NCBI GenBank assembly: GCA_003833135.1
Contig: QZLH01000217.1
Location: 70,855-117,162, forward strand
DNA: 46,308 nucleotides
Origin: Oehlia diaphana
Taxonomy: Eukaryota > Glomeromycota > Glomeromycetes > Glomerales > Glomeraceae
Direction of reading: 5' to 3'
This document shows, in pieces, positions 1 to 12,481 of the stretch; the stretch's first letter is position 1, and each line of letters starts with the position of its first letter. Both the position numbers and the translations under genes were made by a program. The notes under the pieces were generated by a model. The model had not been told where the DNA came from, searched no databases, and saw only the letters and a program-made list of their open reading frames with translations.

Positions 1-94
1 ATATATAATGTAATATATGTATATAATAATTATTAGTATTATTAGATTGAATGAATGAAAATAAAAAAAAAAATAAAAAAAAAAAAAAAAAAAA

Positions 95-96
<2 letters not shown>

Positions 97-147
<51 letters not shown>
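97..147. repeat. Poly-A homopolymer tract
   Basis: An uninterrupted run of about 51 A follows a shorter A-rich stretch broken by single T bases from about 61. It creates a fake poly-Phe reading frame on the minus strand. Length in an assembly is unreliable for such tracts. Confidence 0.9.
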
Positions 148-159
<12 letters not shown>

Positions 160-1735
160 TAAATAAATATTCCCTCACTTTTCCAGAACAACTTTCCAGA
201 GAAGGGTAATCTATGTGAGTACAAACAAAAAGTAATTTCAGTTGAAAAATTGTTAATGTAGGTTGTCGGTACTTTGCGTGACAATATATATATTTTCTTA
301 TGGAAGATATGATAATTAAGGTTAGTTCAAGTGATACAATAATGATTATTCCCCACGCACGCGCTATATATAAATTTTTTATTAACTTGTTGTTCCCATT
401 TCGTGTAATTATTTATTGTTGGTTTCCTGTTGACCCTGGGAAAAAAAAATACCTTATCTTTTGTTTTAATAAAAAGTCACAATATCGTGTCAAAAAAAGG
501 GAAAACGCGAATTTCAAAATAAATTCCTTTCCTGTTTATGGAACTATTTTAATTAAAAAAAAATGAAATTTTTAACCATTTATCATCTTCAAAGAAAATA
601 AAATATTTTATATTATTTTTCTTTATAGATTTTCCTGATCTATTTTTTTTTTTTGATAAAATGATCTGTAATAAATACAAGGTTAGATTTTTATTTTATG
701 AATCAAATCTGAAATGATTTGTTACAAGCATGCTATTGATATTCATTTAAGAATATTTGCTAATCATTTTTATCACACAACTAATAAAGGTAAAGCAAGA
801 TGTTTCAATTACTTTATTTGGTATTTTTTTTGTTTAACTATATGCTCAATATGTTGTTTAATACGGTAAGTTTTGTAGTAGTTACATATTTTGATACTAT
901 TTTGGCTGTGCAATTAAAACAATGTCTCAGTATTGTACCGTATAATATAATATAATATAATATAATATTTATACATACATAATAAATATAAATAAAAAAA
1001 TTTTTTATATAAAAAATTTTTTTAATTTTAGTAAAAAAATATCATACCACATGATTGTTGGCGCGTGGTAAAAGATTATTATAGTGTAATTAGTGCAATT
1101 TATACATGTCCTAAAATATTCCTTTTAAATATTAGTGACTTGTTTCTTATTTCTCCTTATTATTGCGTTAATATTTTTATTGTAAACAGAAAATGTTGTG
1201 TGTTGTTTTAATTCAGCCCTTTTGCTTTACTTTCTTTTTTTCTTACCATTTTTTTGTTTCCTTTGATTTTCTTTGAAATTCTTTAACAAACTAAGTTTTG
1301 TATCCCTTATCTAACTCCTAATTATCTCATTTTTTTCTGATTGGCTGAAATCATTATATCCTTTTTTTTTAATAAATAGGAGTGTCTTTCCTTGGATTCA
1401 GTTGGTTTCTCTCCAATCAAATTTGCGTCTTTGATTCTTGAGGGACCAAAGCAAAAAAAAAAAAAAAGAGCTCACACAGCTAACTTATTGCCCTTCCGTT
1501 GTTGTGTGTCGCTTACCGCCTTGTCCTCTCTCCCATTCGACCTCCATAAAAAAAACCAACAAAAAAAAACAAAAAAAAACAAAAAAAAATTATTATAAAG
1601 TTAACTTTCTTTCTTCGCTTCCTTCTATTTTTTTATTCCTTTTAAAAAAGCACTTGCCCAAAAAAAAAACTTTTTAGAGTGTTTTAACTCTTTGATATTA
1701 TTTATTCATTCAAGCTTTCAGTTTTGTCGGTAATT

Positions 1736-1816
<81 letters not shown>

Positions 1817-2200
1817 GTAGTTATATTAGTAGTAGTTCTTTGAAGAGCTTTAATTATTATATATACTGTATAATGATATTATTTGGAAAGTCACGTCATT
1901 GTATTATATTTATTTGTGTACCCTATTAGTTATTTTGTGATTATTAAAATACTATATATATAATGACGCGTCAGCCACTGAGGCTCAGATGAACATTTAG
2001 TCTAATTTATTTTATTTATTTTATTTCATTTTATTTCATTTTATTTTTAATCTCATTATCTCATTACTAATGTTATATTCTTACTTCTATTTATCTTTGC
2101 ACTCTGCTTTCTACTTTTCTGGTTTCTTTCCTGTGGTTTTCCAATTGTCCTAATTGTCACGCTTATTTCAATAAACCCTTGTTATTGTTAAACGCGTGTT
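148..2200. other. A+T-rich intergenic region, no gene seen
   Basis: No convincing coding sequence on either strand. The stretch holds short A/T runs, an ATATA-type repeat near 940-970, several poly-T and poly-A islands, and a pyrimidine-rich zone near 1200-1680. Reading frames here are low-complexity (Lys/Asn or Phe/Leu) and lack domain-like composition. Confidence 0.6.
1742..1815. repeat. Poly-T homopolymer, about 74 bases
   Basis: A perfect T run of about 74 bases, the longest in the window. It lies about 1.9 kb upstream of the kinase start codon. The true length cannot be trusted in a draft assembly. Confidence 0.9.
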
Positions 2201-2260
2201 CAATATAAAAAATAGCGCCTCGGACGGAACACCTGACCAAAAGCAGCGACTAGCAAGTGA

Positions 2261-2270
2261 TATAAAAAAA
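2261..2270 (+). promoter_or_regulatory. TATA-like element upstream of the kinase gene
   Basis: TATAAAAAAA lies in a locally less A+T-rich stretch (about 2205-2360) that stands out from the surrounding tracts. This could be the core promoter of the kinase at 3651, which would imply a long leader of about 1.3 kb or an unspotted leader intron. The leader carries many short upstream ATGs. Position only; no transcript evidence. Confidence 0.2.
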
Positions 2271-3650
2271 AGCACTCTTCCCAAGGATAATTCGTCCCCT
2301 CACTCCTTTGGTCGACACTTTCTGTGAGCAGTCAAATTAAGTTTGCGGAGTTCTTATTTTCTGAAAACGTGCTGACGATTAACAGGAAATATATTTTTAT
2401 ATATATATATAATATTTATATATATATAAAATCGCAACTAAGGACTTGGTTTCAAACTTTTTAATTATTTTTATTAAAAAAAAAAACTTTCCCTTGTTTT
2501 GTGTTTTTCAACTTTTTTGATTTGCTTTTTTAGCAACAAACTTATAATGTTCTAAAGTCTTACCGCATTCCCAAAATTATCTCACATATTTCGAGTTGCT
2601 CTGTTTAACAGTTCAACAAGAAACTGAGTGCCAAACCTTTTAATAAGTTATGCAAGCAAACTTCACTCCTTTCGAAAAAACAAATATTTGATTGATATTG
2701 GTATCGTGCGTGAAAAAAAAAAAAAATTTCAAACAAAACCAACAAAACCAACAAAAACAAACACAAAAAAAAAAAAATATATAATTTTTTTTTTTATTAT
2801 TATTATTTTTCATTCCAAATCACGATCACTAATTCAAAATTTTATTATTTTAATTTTTATTTTACCGTTTGCATTATCAACTACTTCCTGTATCATCTAA
2901 TCTCCCCCCCTCATTCTTTCCAATCCTTAAGAGATTCAATTAAATAATAATTGCTTCTTTTAAATTGTAATATAATCATTTTTTATACATAATATACATA
3001 TTCTTTATTATATATATTTTTTTCTTATTTTTTTTTTTATCTAACAACCCCATTTATTTCAAAAGTTAACTGGCTATTGTCGGTATGGCGTATTAAAAAG
3101 AGGATTCTAAACAAAAAGATGAACATATTATTTTTACTCAACAACAACAACACATATTTCTTATCCATCGCGTTATCAACGTATTTGGACTTTAATTTTC
3201 TAATTGATCAGATCAAGCACTCTTCTTCAATCAACAAAACAACAAACCACATTTTTTCTTACTTACCTGCTTCACATCTCTACTCCACATCGACGACGTA
3301 AAGTCTGTCGAAAATCATTATCTATCTATCTTGAGTTTAATTTTTTTTATCGGCCGAAATACTTCTTCCGGAATTTGATCTTTTCATCTGTACCAAGAAA
3401 AAAAAACAATATTTAATATATATACACATATATATATATTAAAACTCAAGCCGGTTCTTGAAGCAAAAAAAAAAAATACTTAAAAATCCTTTGAAAATAA
3501 AAAAAAAAAAGAAAAAAAAACAGTTTAAAAAAACCCCCGCAATTATAGTTAGTTATCCAACTATCTAAAAGTGTAAAATTTGTCATATATTTCTTTCTTT
3601 CTACTTCTTTCCTTTATTTTAAAAAAAAGAAAAAAGGTTACGTAATAACT
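2271..3650 (+). other. Probable long leader/promoter of the kinase gene
   Basis: Low-complexity sequence with CAACAAAAC-type repeats (about 2733-2765), poly-A and poly-T islands and pyrimidine-rich blocks. Several 60-90 codon frames exist but are compositionally biased and I do not call them genes. The region most likely contains the 5' leader of the downstream kinase. Confidence 0.35.
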
Positions 3651-5840
3651 ATGATGTTTAAAAGATCAACGTCAACTCCAATAAGGCCTGTTGCTCCTGT
3701 AATAGAAGAGCCAATTGCTCGGTATCAACAACAATTACGACCTGGACCTTTGTCATCACCAAGTATATTACCTTTTAATCTTGGATCAACTATTGTAAAC
3801 CCCGTAGATGGTTCAGCATATCATTTGATCCAACCTCTTGGTAATGGTTCATACGCTGTTGTATATATGGCGCAAGAAAAAAATACCGGCAAATTTTACG
3901 CTCTTAAATGTTTATCAAAGGCTAATTTATCAGATTATCATTTAGAGATACAACATAATGAGGTAAAATATTTCATCATTGTTTATACAATTATACAATT
4001 TTGAAATATTTTAATTTTTAATAAAATAAATTGTAATTTTTAGGTACGTATTCACGAGCGATTGTCACATCCTAATATAGTGAAGCTTGATCATTATTTC
4101 GAAACACCTGATTGGCTCTTCCTTGTACTTGAATATTGTGAAGGTCAAGATTTATATTATTGGCTAACACAGAATAATGATGCCAAAGATCCAATTAGTG
4201 GTAAACTGTTATCGGAAAAAGAACGTATGGCAATGGTGAAGGATGTCTTTCTACAAATATTAGATGCGGTTGGTTATTGTCATAAAAAAGGTGTGGCTCA
4301 TAGAGATTTAAAACCCGAGAATTTTATTGTCATGATCAAGAATGATAGTGAATTTAAAGGCATTCAAGTTAAGCTAACGGATTTCGGTTTAGCTACTGAT
4401 GAAGAAGAGTCAGTTGATTTTGATTGTGGATCTAAGCCTTATATGAGTTATGGTTAGTTGAGATATTTATATATATATATTTTTATAGAAAATAGGTTAA
4501 TATTTAACTAAATTGAATTTAAATTATTAGAATGTCGAAATCCTACAAATGGTACATATAATCCACGCCTAGCTGATATATGGTCATTAGGAATCATATT
4601 ACTTAACATGTTATATCATCGTTCACCATGGGCTGATCCTAACCCTGAAGAATGTAAAGCATTCACTATGTTTCAACTTGACAAGTCCAATTTCTTGATG
4701 GATAAGTTTTTAACCATGCCAAGAAATGTCGCTCGATTTTTTGCTTTTCGCGTGTTTTGTAACGCAGAGGAGGGTCGAATTAGTATCAAAGAATGGAGGA
4801 ATTGGCTCGATAAATTTGTAGAGAGAATATCAGATGATAATATTGAACTTGATGATGTGTTTGATGATATGTCTCAAGGATTTACTAGGTCATTATCATC
4901 AATTTCCAAAGAGAGTACTTCCTTTTCTCAGAGACAACATGGACATGATCGTCAACAATCATGGTCAGATGTGGTTGGAGAATTTGAAAGTGAAATGACT
5001 AATAATCGCTACTCATCTAAAAAAACTTCACAAAATGTTAACCCGGTTGAAGCTAATGTAAAACTCACTAAGAAAGATAGAGATGATGAAAGTCAAGTAG
5101 AAAGTGCCAATAATAGTGACGCCGATTCTGGTTTTGGTACCGATGAAGAAGTTAATAATAATATTATAAAGAGGCTCAAAGAACATAGAGGAGCGATGAG
5201 CGGAAATTCAAATCCTATATCTGTATCTCCACCAAAAATTATCTATTGTAAACCTAAACCGTGGGGCGATTATAGATCTCGCGGACATCAACGAGAAAAT
5301 TCAATAGAAAATGGTTCAACAATTTCTAATACAACAAATAATAACCATTGGACTTCTTATAATCAACGTCGTGAGCGCTTGGAACAAAGACGTAAAGAAA
5401 AACAGGAACAGACATTAAATTCTTTGGGAGCTTACAGACGTCGTGGATCATTGAGTACAGATGTTAATGACTCTTTCACGCCTAATCGTCCCTCTATTGA
5501 TAATGTTACTCCTCGTAGAAGACCTCAGCGGCCTTCAAATCTGGGTCAAGAAAGTATTTATACTGCTCCTCAAAGAAGAAATGTACAAACATCTAGATCA
5601 CCACCTCGTATGCAATCGATTAATGATCTTCCTTTTACCCCTTCCCCTCCTCCTACATCTTCTAATTCTACTGAAACAATTGATACATCAAAACAACATT
5701 CTTTGAGGTCTTATGATAAAACTCCAAAAAAAGTTGGAAAGTCCACCAAGAATCATTTGGGTAAAATGTTAGCAGGAGTAGTTATGTTTAATCGTGGTGT
5801 TAAAGTTGGCGGACAAATTGTCAATGAAAATGATGAATAA
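3651..5840 (+). CDS. Ran1/Ksp1-type Ser/Thr protein kinase
   Basis: Three exons, 3651-3962, 4044-4452 and 4531-5840, with GT-AG introns of 81 and 78 nt, give a 676-residue protein with no internal stop. The kinase domain spans about residues 57-350. Visible motifs are a glycine loop GNGSYAVV (64-71), Lys86 in YALK, the catalytic loop HRDLKPEN (Asp192) and DFG (Asp217). The activation segment ends MSYEC, where most kinases have APE. The segment GSKPYMSYEC and the LEYCEGQDLYYW hinge resemble fungal Ran1/Pat1, Ksp1 and Sks1/Vhs1 kinases, which act in nutrient signalling and the choice between growth and differentiation; the assignment within that group is inference. The tail (about 350-676) is low-complexity, rich in Ser, Asn and Arg, and probably disordered. 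Start chosen at the first of two adjacent ATGs. Confidence 0.9.
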
Positions 5841-6606
5841 TGAACAATTTGAACTTTTTACCTATTGTGCTTTTTCTTTGGATCTGATATTTTTTTTTTT
5901 TTTTTTTTTTTAAGAATTATTTAAAAACGACATTGTAAATAGTCCTTGGATTTTCTGATTGTTACTTCACATATTATTAAAAGACCATTGAAATCATACT
6001 TTTACATATTAATGTTGGTAGATTCTTAATGAAAATAAAAATCTGCTTTGACATTAATATGTCCAAGTTTTTTAGGTTTCTTAGGTTTCATTTGTTATAT
6101 TTTTTTTTTCCTTTTCCTTTATTTTTCAGATAGTAGATAAAACATTTTTTTTCTTTCATTAGTTGTCCAAACAGTGCTTTAAAAAAAAAAAAATTAGCAA
6201 AATTAAAAAAAAAATTATACATATACTTTATGTTTGCTTTGTTCAGTTAAATTATATTAAAAAAAAAAAAAATGACTCAAAATTTTAATCTATTTATACA
6301 TAATTTATTGTGTTTCTACTTTCTAGTATATTTCTAGTGTAAAAAGGAAAAAAAAATTTTTTTTTCTTATAAAAAAGGTACTGGATACCAAAAAAAAAAA
6401 ACCAACAAAAAAAAGCGAATCTCATTTTCTTGGAATAAATGTAACATATGAAATATTATATTCACACATATATATATTATATATTGACCTTTTTTCTCGT
6501 AAATAGATGTCATAAATGATATAAAATGATATAAATGTTATAAATTAATGATTAATAATTAATAATGATAAAATTCTAACCTTAATACAAGATCTAAGAA
6601 TTTGTC
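5841..6606. other. Intergenic, 3' end of kinase and helicase promoter
   Basis: A+T-rich with several A or T runs of 10-20 bases, including a T run just after 5890 that may belong to the kinase 3' region. No coding signal. Confidence 0.5.
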
Positions 6607-6616
6607 ATCACGTGAT
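6607..6616. promoter_or_regulatory. Palindromic E-box ATCACGTGAT
   Basis: The perfect palindrome ATCACGTGAT lies about 100 bp upstream of the preferred helicase start codon. CACGTG is the core bound by bHLH factors such as Cbf1 in fungi. A TCACGTGA copy recurs at 44704-44711 upstream of a broken gene. Function is inferred from sequence and position only. Confidence 0.3.
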
Positions 6617-6713
6617 ATAAGATAATAATGTCACTGTGCTACCATAATATCACTTTTTTATTTTGATATCGTTGATGTCGACAAAAAAAAACAAGAAATT
6701 GCGTTTTATTATT

Positions 6714-9011
6714 ATGTTTGTTCCTCGAGCTGTTAAAAGACCTGGACCAATTTCTACAAATCGGAATAAAAAACCGAAAACGGTAATTTCGTCTTTGGAA
6801 GTACCTTCAACAACTTCCAATTCTTCGATTTCTAAAGAGGATACAGAAGAAAATTTAAATATCAGTAATCGAGTAACTCAAGTAACTGAAAAATTGGACC
6901 TCGACAAGCAAAGCAATATTACTGTAGATTTAAAAACTAAACATATAAATCACGACAAAAAAGACAAGATAACGACATGTATAGATTTAATAGCCAATGA
7001 TAAACAAAACGAACCAGGCATGAAACTTATTAATGAGCAAAATCAGCTTACAGCTCAACAAATAATTTCAGCAGAAGTTGATTGGCACATGGAAGATAAC
7101 TCTGAACAAAATGTAGTCCAACAGAATGTAATTCAACAGAATGTAGTCCAACAGAATGTAAACCAACAGAATGTAGTCGAACAGAATGTAATCGAACAGA
7201 TTGTAATTCAACAGAATGTAAACCAACAGAATGTCGTCGAACAGAATGTTGTCGTACATCAAGAAATCAAGAATCAATTAGAAAAAGTGCCTGAAGTGGA
7301 TGCACAAGATTCAGGTTCACAAGAAGAAGAACCGGTGAAAGAGTATAGTTATCAACAACGAGTAGCTTCTTCTGGAGAACCAATTTGCGTGATATGTGGA
7401 AAATATGGCGAATATATTTGTGATCAAACAGAACATGATGTTTGTAGTTTGGAATGTAAGAAAATAGATATTGGACGTGTAAAAAGGACATATTCTAAAA
7501 TTACAGTACAAACACCAATTTCAGATTCATTTCATGTGAATCTTACAGGCTATATACCAGATGCAATTATAGGTTCTTTGGCAGATATTCAAGTGCAATC
7601 AATTTTAACAAGAAATCGAATTAGTGTTCAAGGAAAAAATATTCCTAGACCAATATTAAGTTTTACGCAATGTAAGTTACCAACGAAAATGATGGAAAAT
7701 TTACAAACAGAAGGGTATACACAACCGACATCAATTCAAATGCAAACAATTCCTACGGCATTAGTCGGACGTGATATATTAGCAAGTGGACAAACTGGAT
7801 CAGGAAAAACTGCAAGTTTTTTAATTCCAATAATTTCACATTGTCATTCGTTATCACAATGTTATGAAGGAAAAAATGGACCTTATGCAATTATACTTGC
7901 ACCAACAAGAGAACTTTGTTCTCAAATTGAAAATTTAGCAAAAAGTTTAGTTAAAGGATTATTGAATATGAAGACTGCATTATTAGTTGGAGGTTTACCT
8001 ATGCCAAACCAAGTTCATCGACTAAAACAAGGAATACAAATTGCATTTGCAACACCGGGAAGGCTTATCGATATATTGAATCAACATAATAAAGAATTAT
8101 CGATGAATAATATTCATATGTTTGTACTAGATGAAGTTGATATGATGTTTAAAATGGGATTTGAGAATCAGGTTAAAGAAATTATAAATAAATTACCTTT
8201 ACCAGCTACAAGTTTACAGCGCCAAACTCTGATGTTTTCTGCCACGATTCCGGAAAATATTGAAAAACTCGCAAAATCTTTACTTAAAGATTATATTAGA
8301 ATTATCGTAGGAGTTCAACAATATAAAAATGAAAATTTAGATAGTTCACTTTCGAATTTCATTCCGAATATTCCTGTTAAACAGACTATTCTTTGGGTGG
8401 AAAATAAGTCTAAAAAGAAACAATTATTTTCACTCTTGAATGATCCGAAATATTATAAACCACCTATAGTTATATTTGTAGAATCCAAGCTGGGAGCAGA
8501 TTTATTATCACAAGCTATTGAAAAGAAATGCAACGCAAGAAGTGTAAGTATACATGGTGACAAATCACAAGAAGAAAGGATGATGATTTTGCAATCATTT
8601 CTTAATGGAGAATATGAGATTATAGTATCGACAGGAGTGTTAAGTAGAGGATTAAATTTTCCTAATGTTGAAATGGTAATAAATTTTGATATGGCTACAT
8701 CTGTCGATGAATATATTCATCAAGTTGGAAGAGCTGCTGGAAATGACAGTATTAGAAACTCTGGTCTTTCTTCTGGTTGGAGTATCACATTCATTAATGA
8801 GGTATGTTCATTTGAGCTACATATTGGGATTATAAAATAAATAATTAAAAAAATTTTTTTTTTCTTTAAGGACCACAAACATCTGTTTAAAAAATTTGTT
8901 AGTATGTTAAAAGCACAACCGGCCGGAAGGGTGACACCATTACCAACAAAATTACTTGGACATGGATACACGTTATATGGAAATAACAAGTCATTGTCAT
9001 CTAGAAAATGA
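6714..9011 (+). CDS. DDX59: DDX59-type DEAD-box RNA helicase with HIT zinc finger
   Basis: Two exons, 6714-8801 and 8871-9011 (69-nt GT-AG intron), give 742 residues. An in-frame ATG at 6663 would add 17 residues, but the later start gives the N-terminus MFVPR, as I recall for animal DDX59. A HIT-type Cys zinc finger (EPICVICG...CSLEC, about residues 222-252) precedes the helicase core, the hallmark order of DDX59. Core motifs are the Q motif (QPTSIQMQ), I (GQTGSGKT), Ia (PTREL), Ib (TPGR), II as DEVD, III (SAT) and V (STGVLSRG). Motif VI reads HQVGRAAG, so its last Arg position is Gly (residue 676). The N-terminal third is disordered and contains a run of NVxQQ pentapeptides. Expected role: ATP-dependent RNA remodelling; the substrate is unknown. 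Confidence 0.9.
7109..7253 (+). repeat. 15-bp tandem repeat coding NVxQQ pentapeptides
   Basis: About nine to ten imperfect copies of a 15-bp unit such as AATGTAGTCCAACAG run in frame inside the helicase N-terminal region, encoding NVVQQ/NVIEQ/NVNQQ units. Units differ mainly in the middle codons. The array is likely length-variable between strains. Confidence 0.85.
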
Positions 9012-9212
9012 AGATATATCCTTTTTATGTATATAATTTATAGTCATGATTGTTATAACATGTTATCTGTATCATCATTTATTGTAATTTTTTTTTTAGA
9101 GTATAGGTGTTGTCGAATAAAATTAATAAATAAGGAGATTATATAAAATATATAATTTTTTTATTTAAATTTACGTATCAATTTCAGAATAATAATTCTT
9201 CCCATAAATCAT
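9012..9212. other. Convergent 3' intergenic of helicase and amidohydrolase
   Basis: About 200 bp of A+T-rich sequence between two converging genes. It must hold both polyadenylation regions; AATAAA-like hexamers occur near 9118-9131. Confidence 0.4.
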
Positions 9213-12200
9213 TTAATCTTGAATTGGATCAATGAGTATATCTTTTTTACCACCACCAGCAACTAATTTAATTTTAGTATGTAAATTAAAAGGGTTACCA
9301 TCGTAAGCGACAAAATTAGCAGCATTACCTACATGTAAGCCCTGTTTGTTTAATTTATTTCTATTTAAATTGAAAAATTTTTCTAAGTTCCAAGAAACTA
9401 AAGCAACAGCATCTTTTTCAGATAAAGCTCCCTTTGAATTATGAAGAATCCAACCAGCATCCCAAGCTAAATTCCTTGTCCAAGCAAAGTTGGAAACACC
9501 AAGAGCAATTTTAACTTTATGTTTTACAAGTATTTCTGCACCAGTAATATTTGTTAAAGGAGAACCTGTCAAAACATTTTTAGCAGTCCATAAGTCCGGT
9601 ACAGGTCTTGAAGGTCTTAATACGACTGAAATATTATATTGTGATAATTGTTTAGCTAATAAATGAGCTTCTGCACCCCCAATTATAATAATTTGTAAAT
9701 CGCCTCCATGAACAGATATTTGTTTTTTCAAATTAATTAAGGATGCGATTTCATCTTTAGAGTGAGTATGAACTGCTAATGGAACCAATCCTTTCGCAAC
9801 CTTATTATAAATGTTTCTTAATGGGGATTTATATAAAGCATGAATTAATATCCTACGCAATAACCCAATTTGACTTGATACTGATGGTATATAACCTAAA
9901 TATTAGAATTATGATTAATATCAATTTTTTTTAAAATATTTAAATATAAAAATTACTATAATTACCATTTTTGTAAGGAGTACCAATTCTTACATGTAGA
10001 GCAGCTTCTTTTTCAATTATAGTCTCATCACTATCAATAACGGTTTGAGAACCAGTTTTAAAAGCAACAGAAATACCACTTATTACAGCTGATGATAATG
10101 GAGCTGTAATAGAAGTAAGCACACCAGCTTTATAAGCAACATTTAAATGTTTACTATCAAGTTTTAGTCCATCTATAGCCTTTATTACTCTATGTTCACT
10201 GTCTAGATCAACTATAATTGGAGCAAATCCATCTGCCGTTATCGCTTCTTGATCAATTTCAACTAATCCTAATGGTGTACCAACCGCGATCATTCCTGGA
10301 AGTATATATCCTCCATTTAAGTCAATAACTTCTGGTGAATTACGTGTAACGATATCAATAGTATTTGTGCAATTGGTGCCAATGCACTCTACCAAACCAT
10401 CTTTAACTATTATGCTTATATTTTTACCATTTAACGATGAATTAGATTCAATAATAGTATCTTCATCTATAAAGACTTTTCCAATATTCTTTATAATAAC
10501 GGATGATGCTGTTCTTTCCCCTGTATTATCTGTATTTTCATTATTAACATTCTTCATAGAAGAATGATTCTTTTTAGTAGAATTTGTAAGAACAGAAACA
10601 GGAGTATCAAATTGGGGAATACCGTCGATATAAACTTCTAATGGAGTAGCCCCCAAATCAAGTGGATGAGAATCCCATACAACAATATCAGCATCATAAC
10701 CAACTGTAATTTGTCCAATACGATGATTTAATCCAATTGCATTAGCTGGTACTGAAGTAACTGATGCTATGGCTAATTTCTCATCAAGTCCATAATGATG
10801 TGCTTTTGCTGCCTCAAATGCTAAATGTTGTGCATTTGTTACTGGATGATCTGACTTTATTGCTACAGGTATACCAGCGTCTGCTAATATTTTCGGTGAA
10901 CGCGTACTTGCTTGAAATGCTTCTTTTTTATATCCCCATAAATCTGAAAATGTTGCTATAGTAATCTGTGAACTTGCTCTTTTTATTACATCTGGGATAC
11001 GATATGCATCTAATGCATGATGAAATGCTGCTATTGTAAAATTAAATTCTAATGAATGTCTTATCATAGTTTCGATATCAAACGTCTAAAATCAAAAAGG
11101 GAACAAAATTTTTTTAGCAACTTCACACAATATTTACACGATAAAAAAAAAGTTCACACATAAATCACCTCATAGCAATGAATATTTAATCTAGCATCGC
11201 CTCTAAATAAAGCAATTAGACTGTCATATTGTAAATCTTCGGGAAATGGGCTATTTAATTGTTCATTAGAAGATAATTTACTAGCAAAATCGCACCAATC
11301 ATTTTGTTTTCTAAAAAGATTTTTTGCTTCTTCAAATTTTTTTCTAAACAACCATGCTTCTCCAAGACGTGTAGTTGGCATGCGATTTTGATAACTGTAA
11401 ACTTTCTTTGGATTTTCTCCACATGCCATTTTTAACCATCTCCATTCCTTTTCTACTTCAGGATTAATACCATAATTTATTCCCATATCTTCTACCGATA
11501 ATGTTGAAACTGGTCGCATTTTTATTACATATCCCTCTCCTCCCATTAAATTTCCACTTCCTGGTAATATCAATGATGTTGTTATCCCCCCTGATGATAT
11601 TATTCTAATTGCTATCATACCACATGGAAAAAGTTAATAATATGAATGTTGTTTTAGATAAAGAAAAAACCACTATTAAAGAAATTTTACCAGGGTCACT
11701 TGGATTTATCGCATCCTTCGCACGAACCTATTTAATAAAAAATTCTGATCAATTTTGTTTTTGGTTTTTTTTTTTTTAAAAAAAAAAGTAAAATAATTTA
11801 ATTTTAAAAAGGAAATTGATTTAATTTAATTTAATACTAACGAATGGTGTAAGTGGATCTGTTTCTTCGTTACCATCACTTGTACCTCTTAAATTTGGCC
11901 ATGAGAACACTCCTGCATGACTAAAATATTTTTTTAAAAAAATTGTTTTTTGAAAAAATATTTTAAATAAACTATATTATATAATACCTGTGCATATCAA
12001 TTAACCCGGGAGTAACAAATTTTTTCTTTAAATCAATAATGACAGTATCATCAGTTACATTAATCCTTCTCTTCTCATCATAATCTCCTTCAATGTTACT
12101 AATGATACCATCTTTTAATAATAGATCACCGATAAAATCTCCACCAATGCCATCCAATATTCTAGCATTTTTTAGTAAAACATTTTTAGTTCCAGGAACA

Positions 12201-12481
12201 AATCTAGGATTTGTTTTCCTATTCTGGATATGATTGTTATCGGGTTTAATCCTTTTTATTTCTTCACATTTTGATATCCCATATTTATATGTTTCGTATG
12301 ATATACCACTTGAATATTGTGTAGATTTATGTGAAAACGAAGTATAATGAACATTATATATTGTATACAATAAATTAAATATTACCAATGCTAAAAAAAT
12401 GGTAGAATATTTTTTTAGATTTGGTATTTTTTTATTAAAATCATTTTTAACTTGTTGGTTAACATTATTATATTTTGTCAT
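9213..12481 (-). CDS. Membrane-anchored tandem amidohydrolase-superfamily protein
   Basis: Six exons: 12481-11988, 11920-11842, 11727-11691, 11611-11169, 11085-9966 and 9895-9213. All phases agree and give 951 residues. A basic N-terminus followed by a hydrophobic segment (about 26-44) predicts a signal anchor, placing the enzyme in the secretory lumen or outside. The first half carries amidohydrolase metal motifs: DMHSH (His164, His166), His348 (IHCYE), HH at 373-374 and Asp430 (KSDHP), followed by the usual GYDADIVVWD end motif. The second half (about 540-951) repeats the fold start and end, but at the HxH position it reads GMIAVGTP (about 617-624), so it looks non-catalytic. Related fungal proteins are often labelled imidazolonepropionase-like amidohydrolase or carbohydrate esterase family 9. 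The substrate cannot be told from sequence. Confidence 0.85.

Noticed and set aside
42..284. 80-codon minus frame with poly-Phe
   Set aside because: Created by the poly-A tract; no other coding feature.
1392..3416. Several 68-90 codon plus frames upstream of the kinase
   Set aside because: Low-complexity Lys/Asn/Ser/Phe text in a probable leader and promoter region.
6663..6713. Upstream in-frame ATG of the helicase
   Set aside because: The later ATG gives the family-typical MFVPR start; the extra 17 residues are Lys-rich and unlike relatives.
7068..7511. Minus-strand frames opposite the helicase N-terminus
   Set aside because: Shadows of the NVxQQ repeat and the real gene on the other strand.
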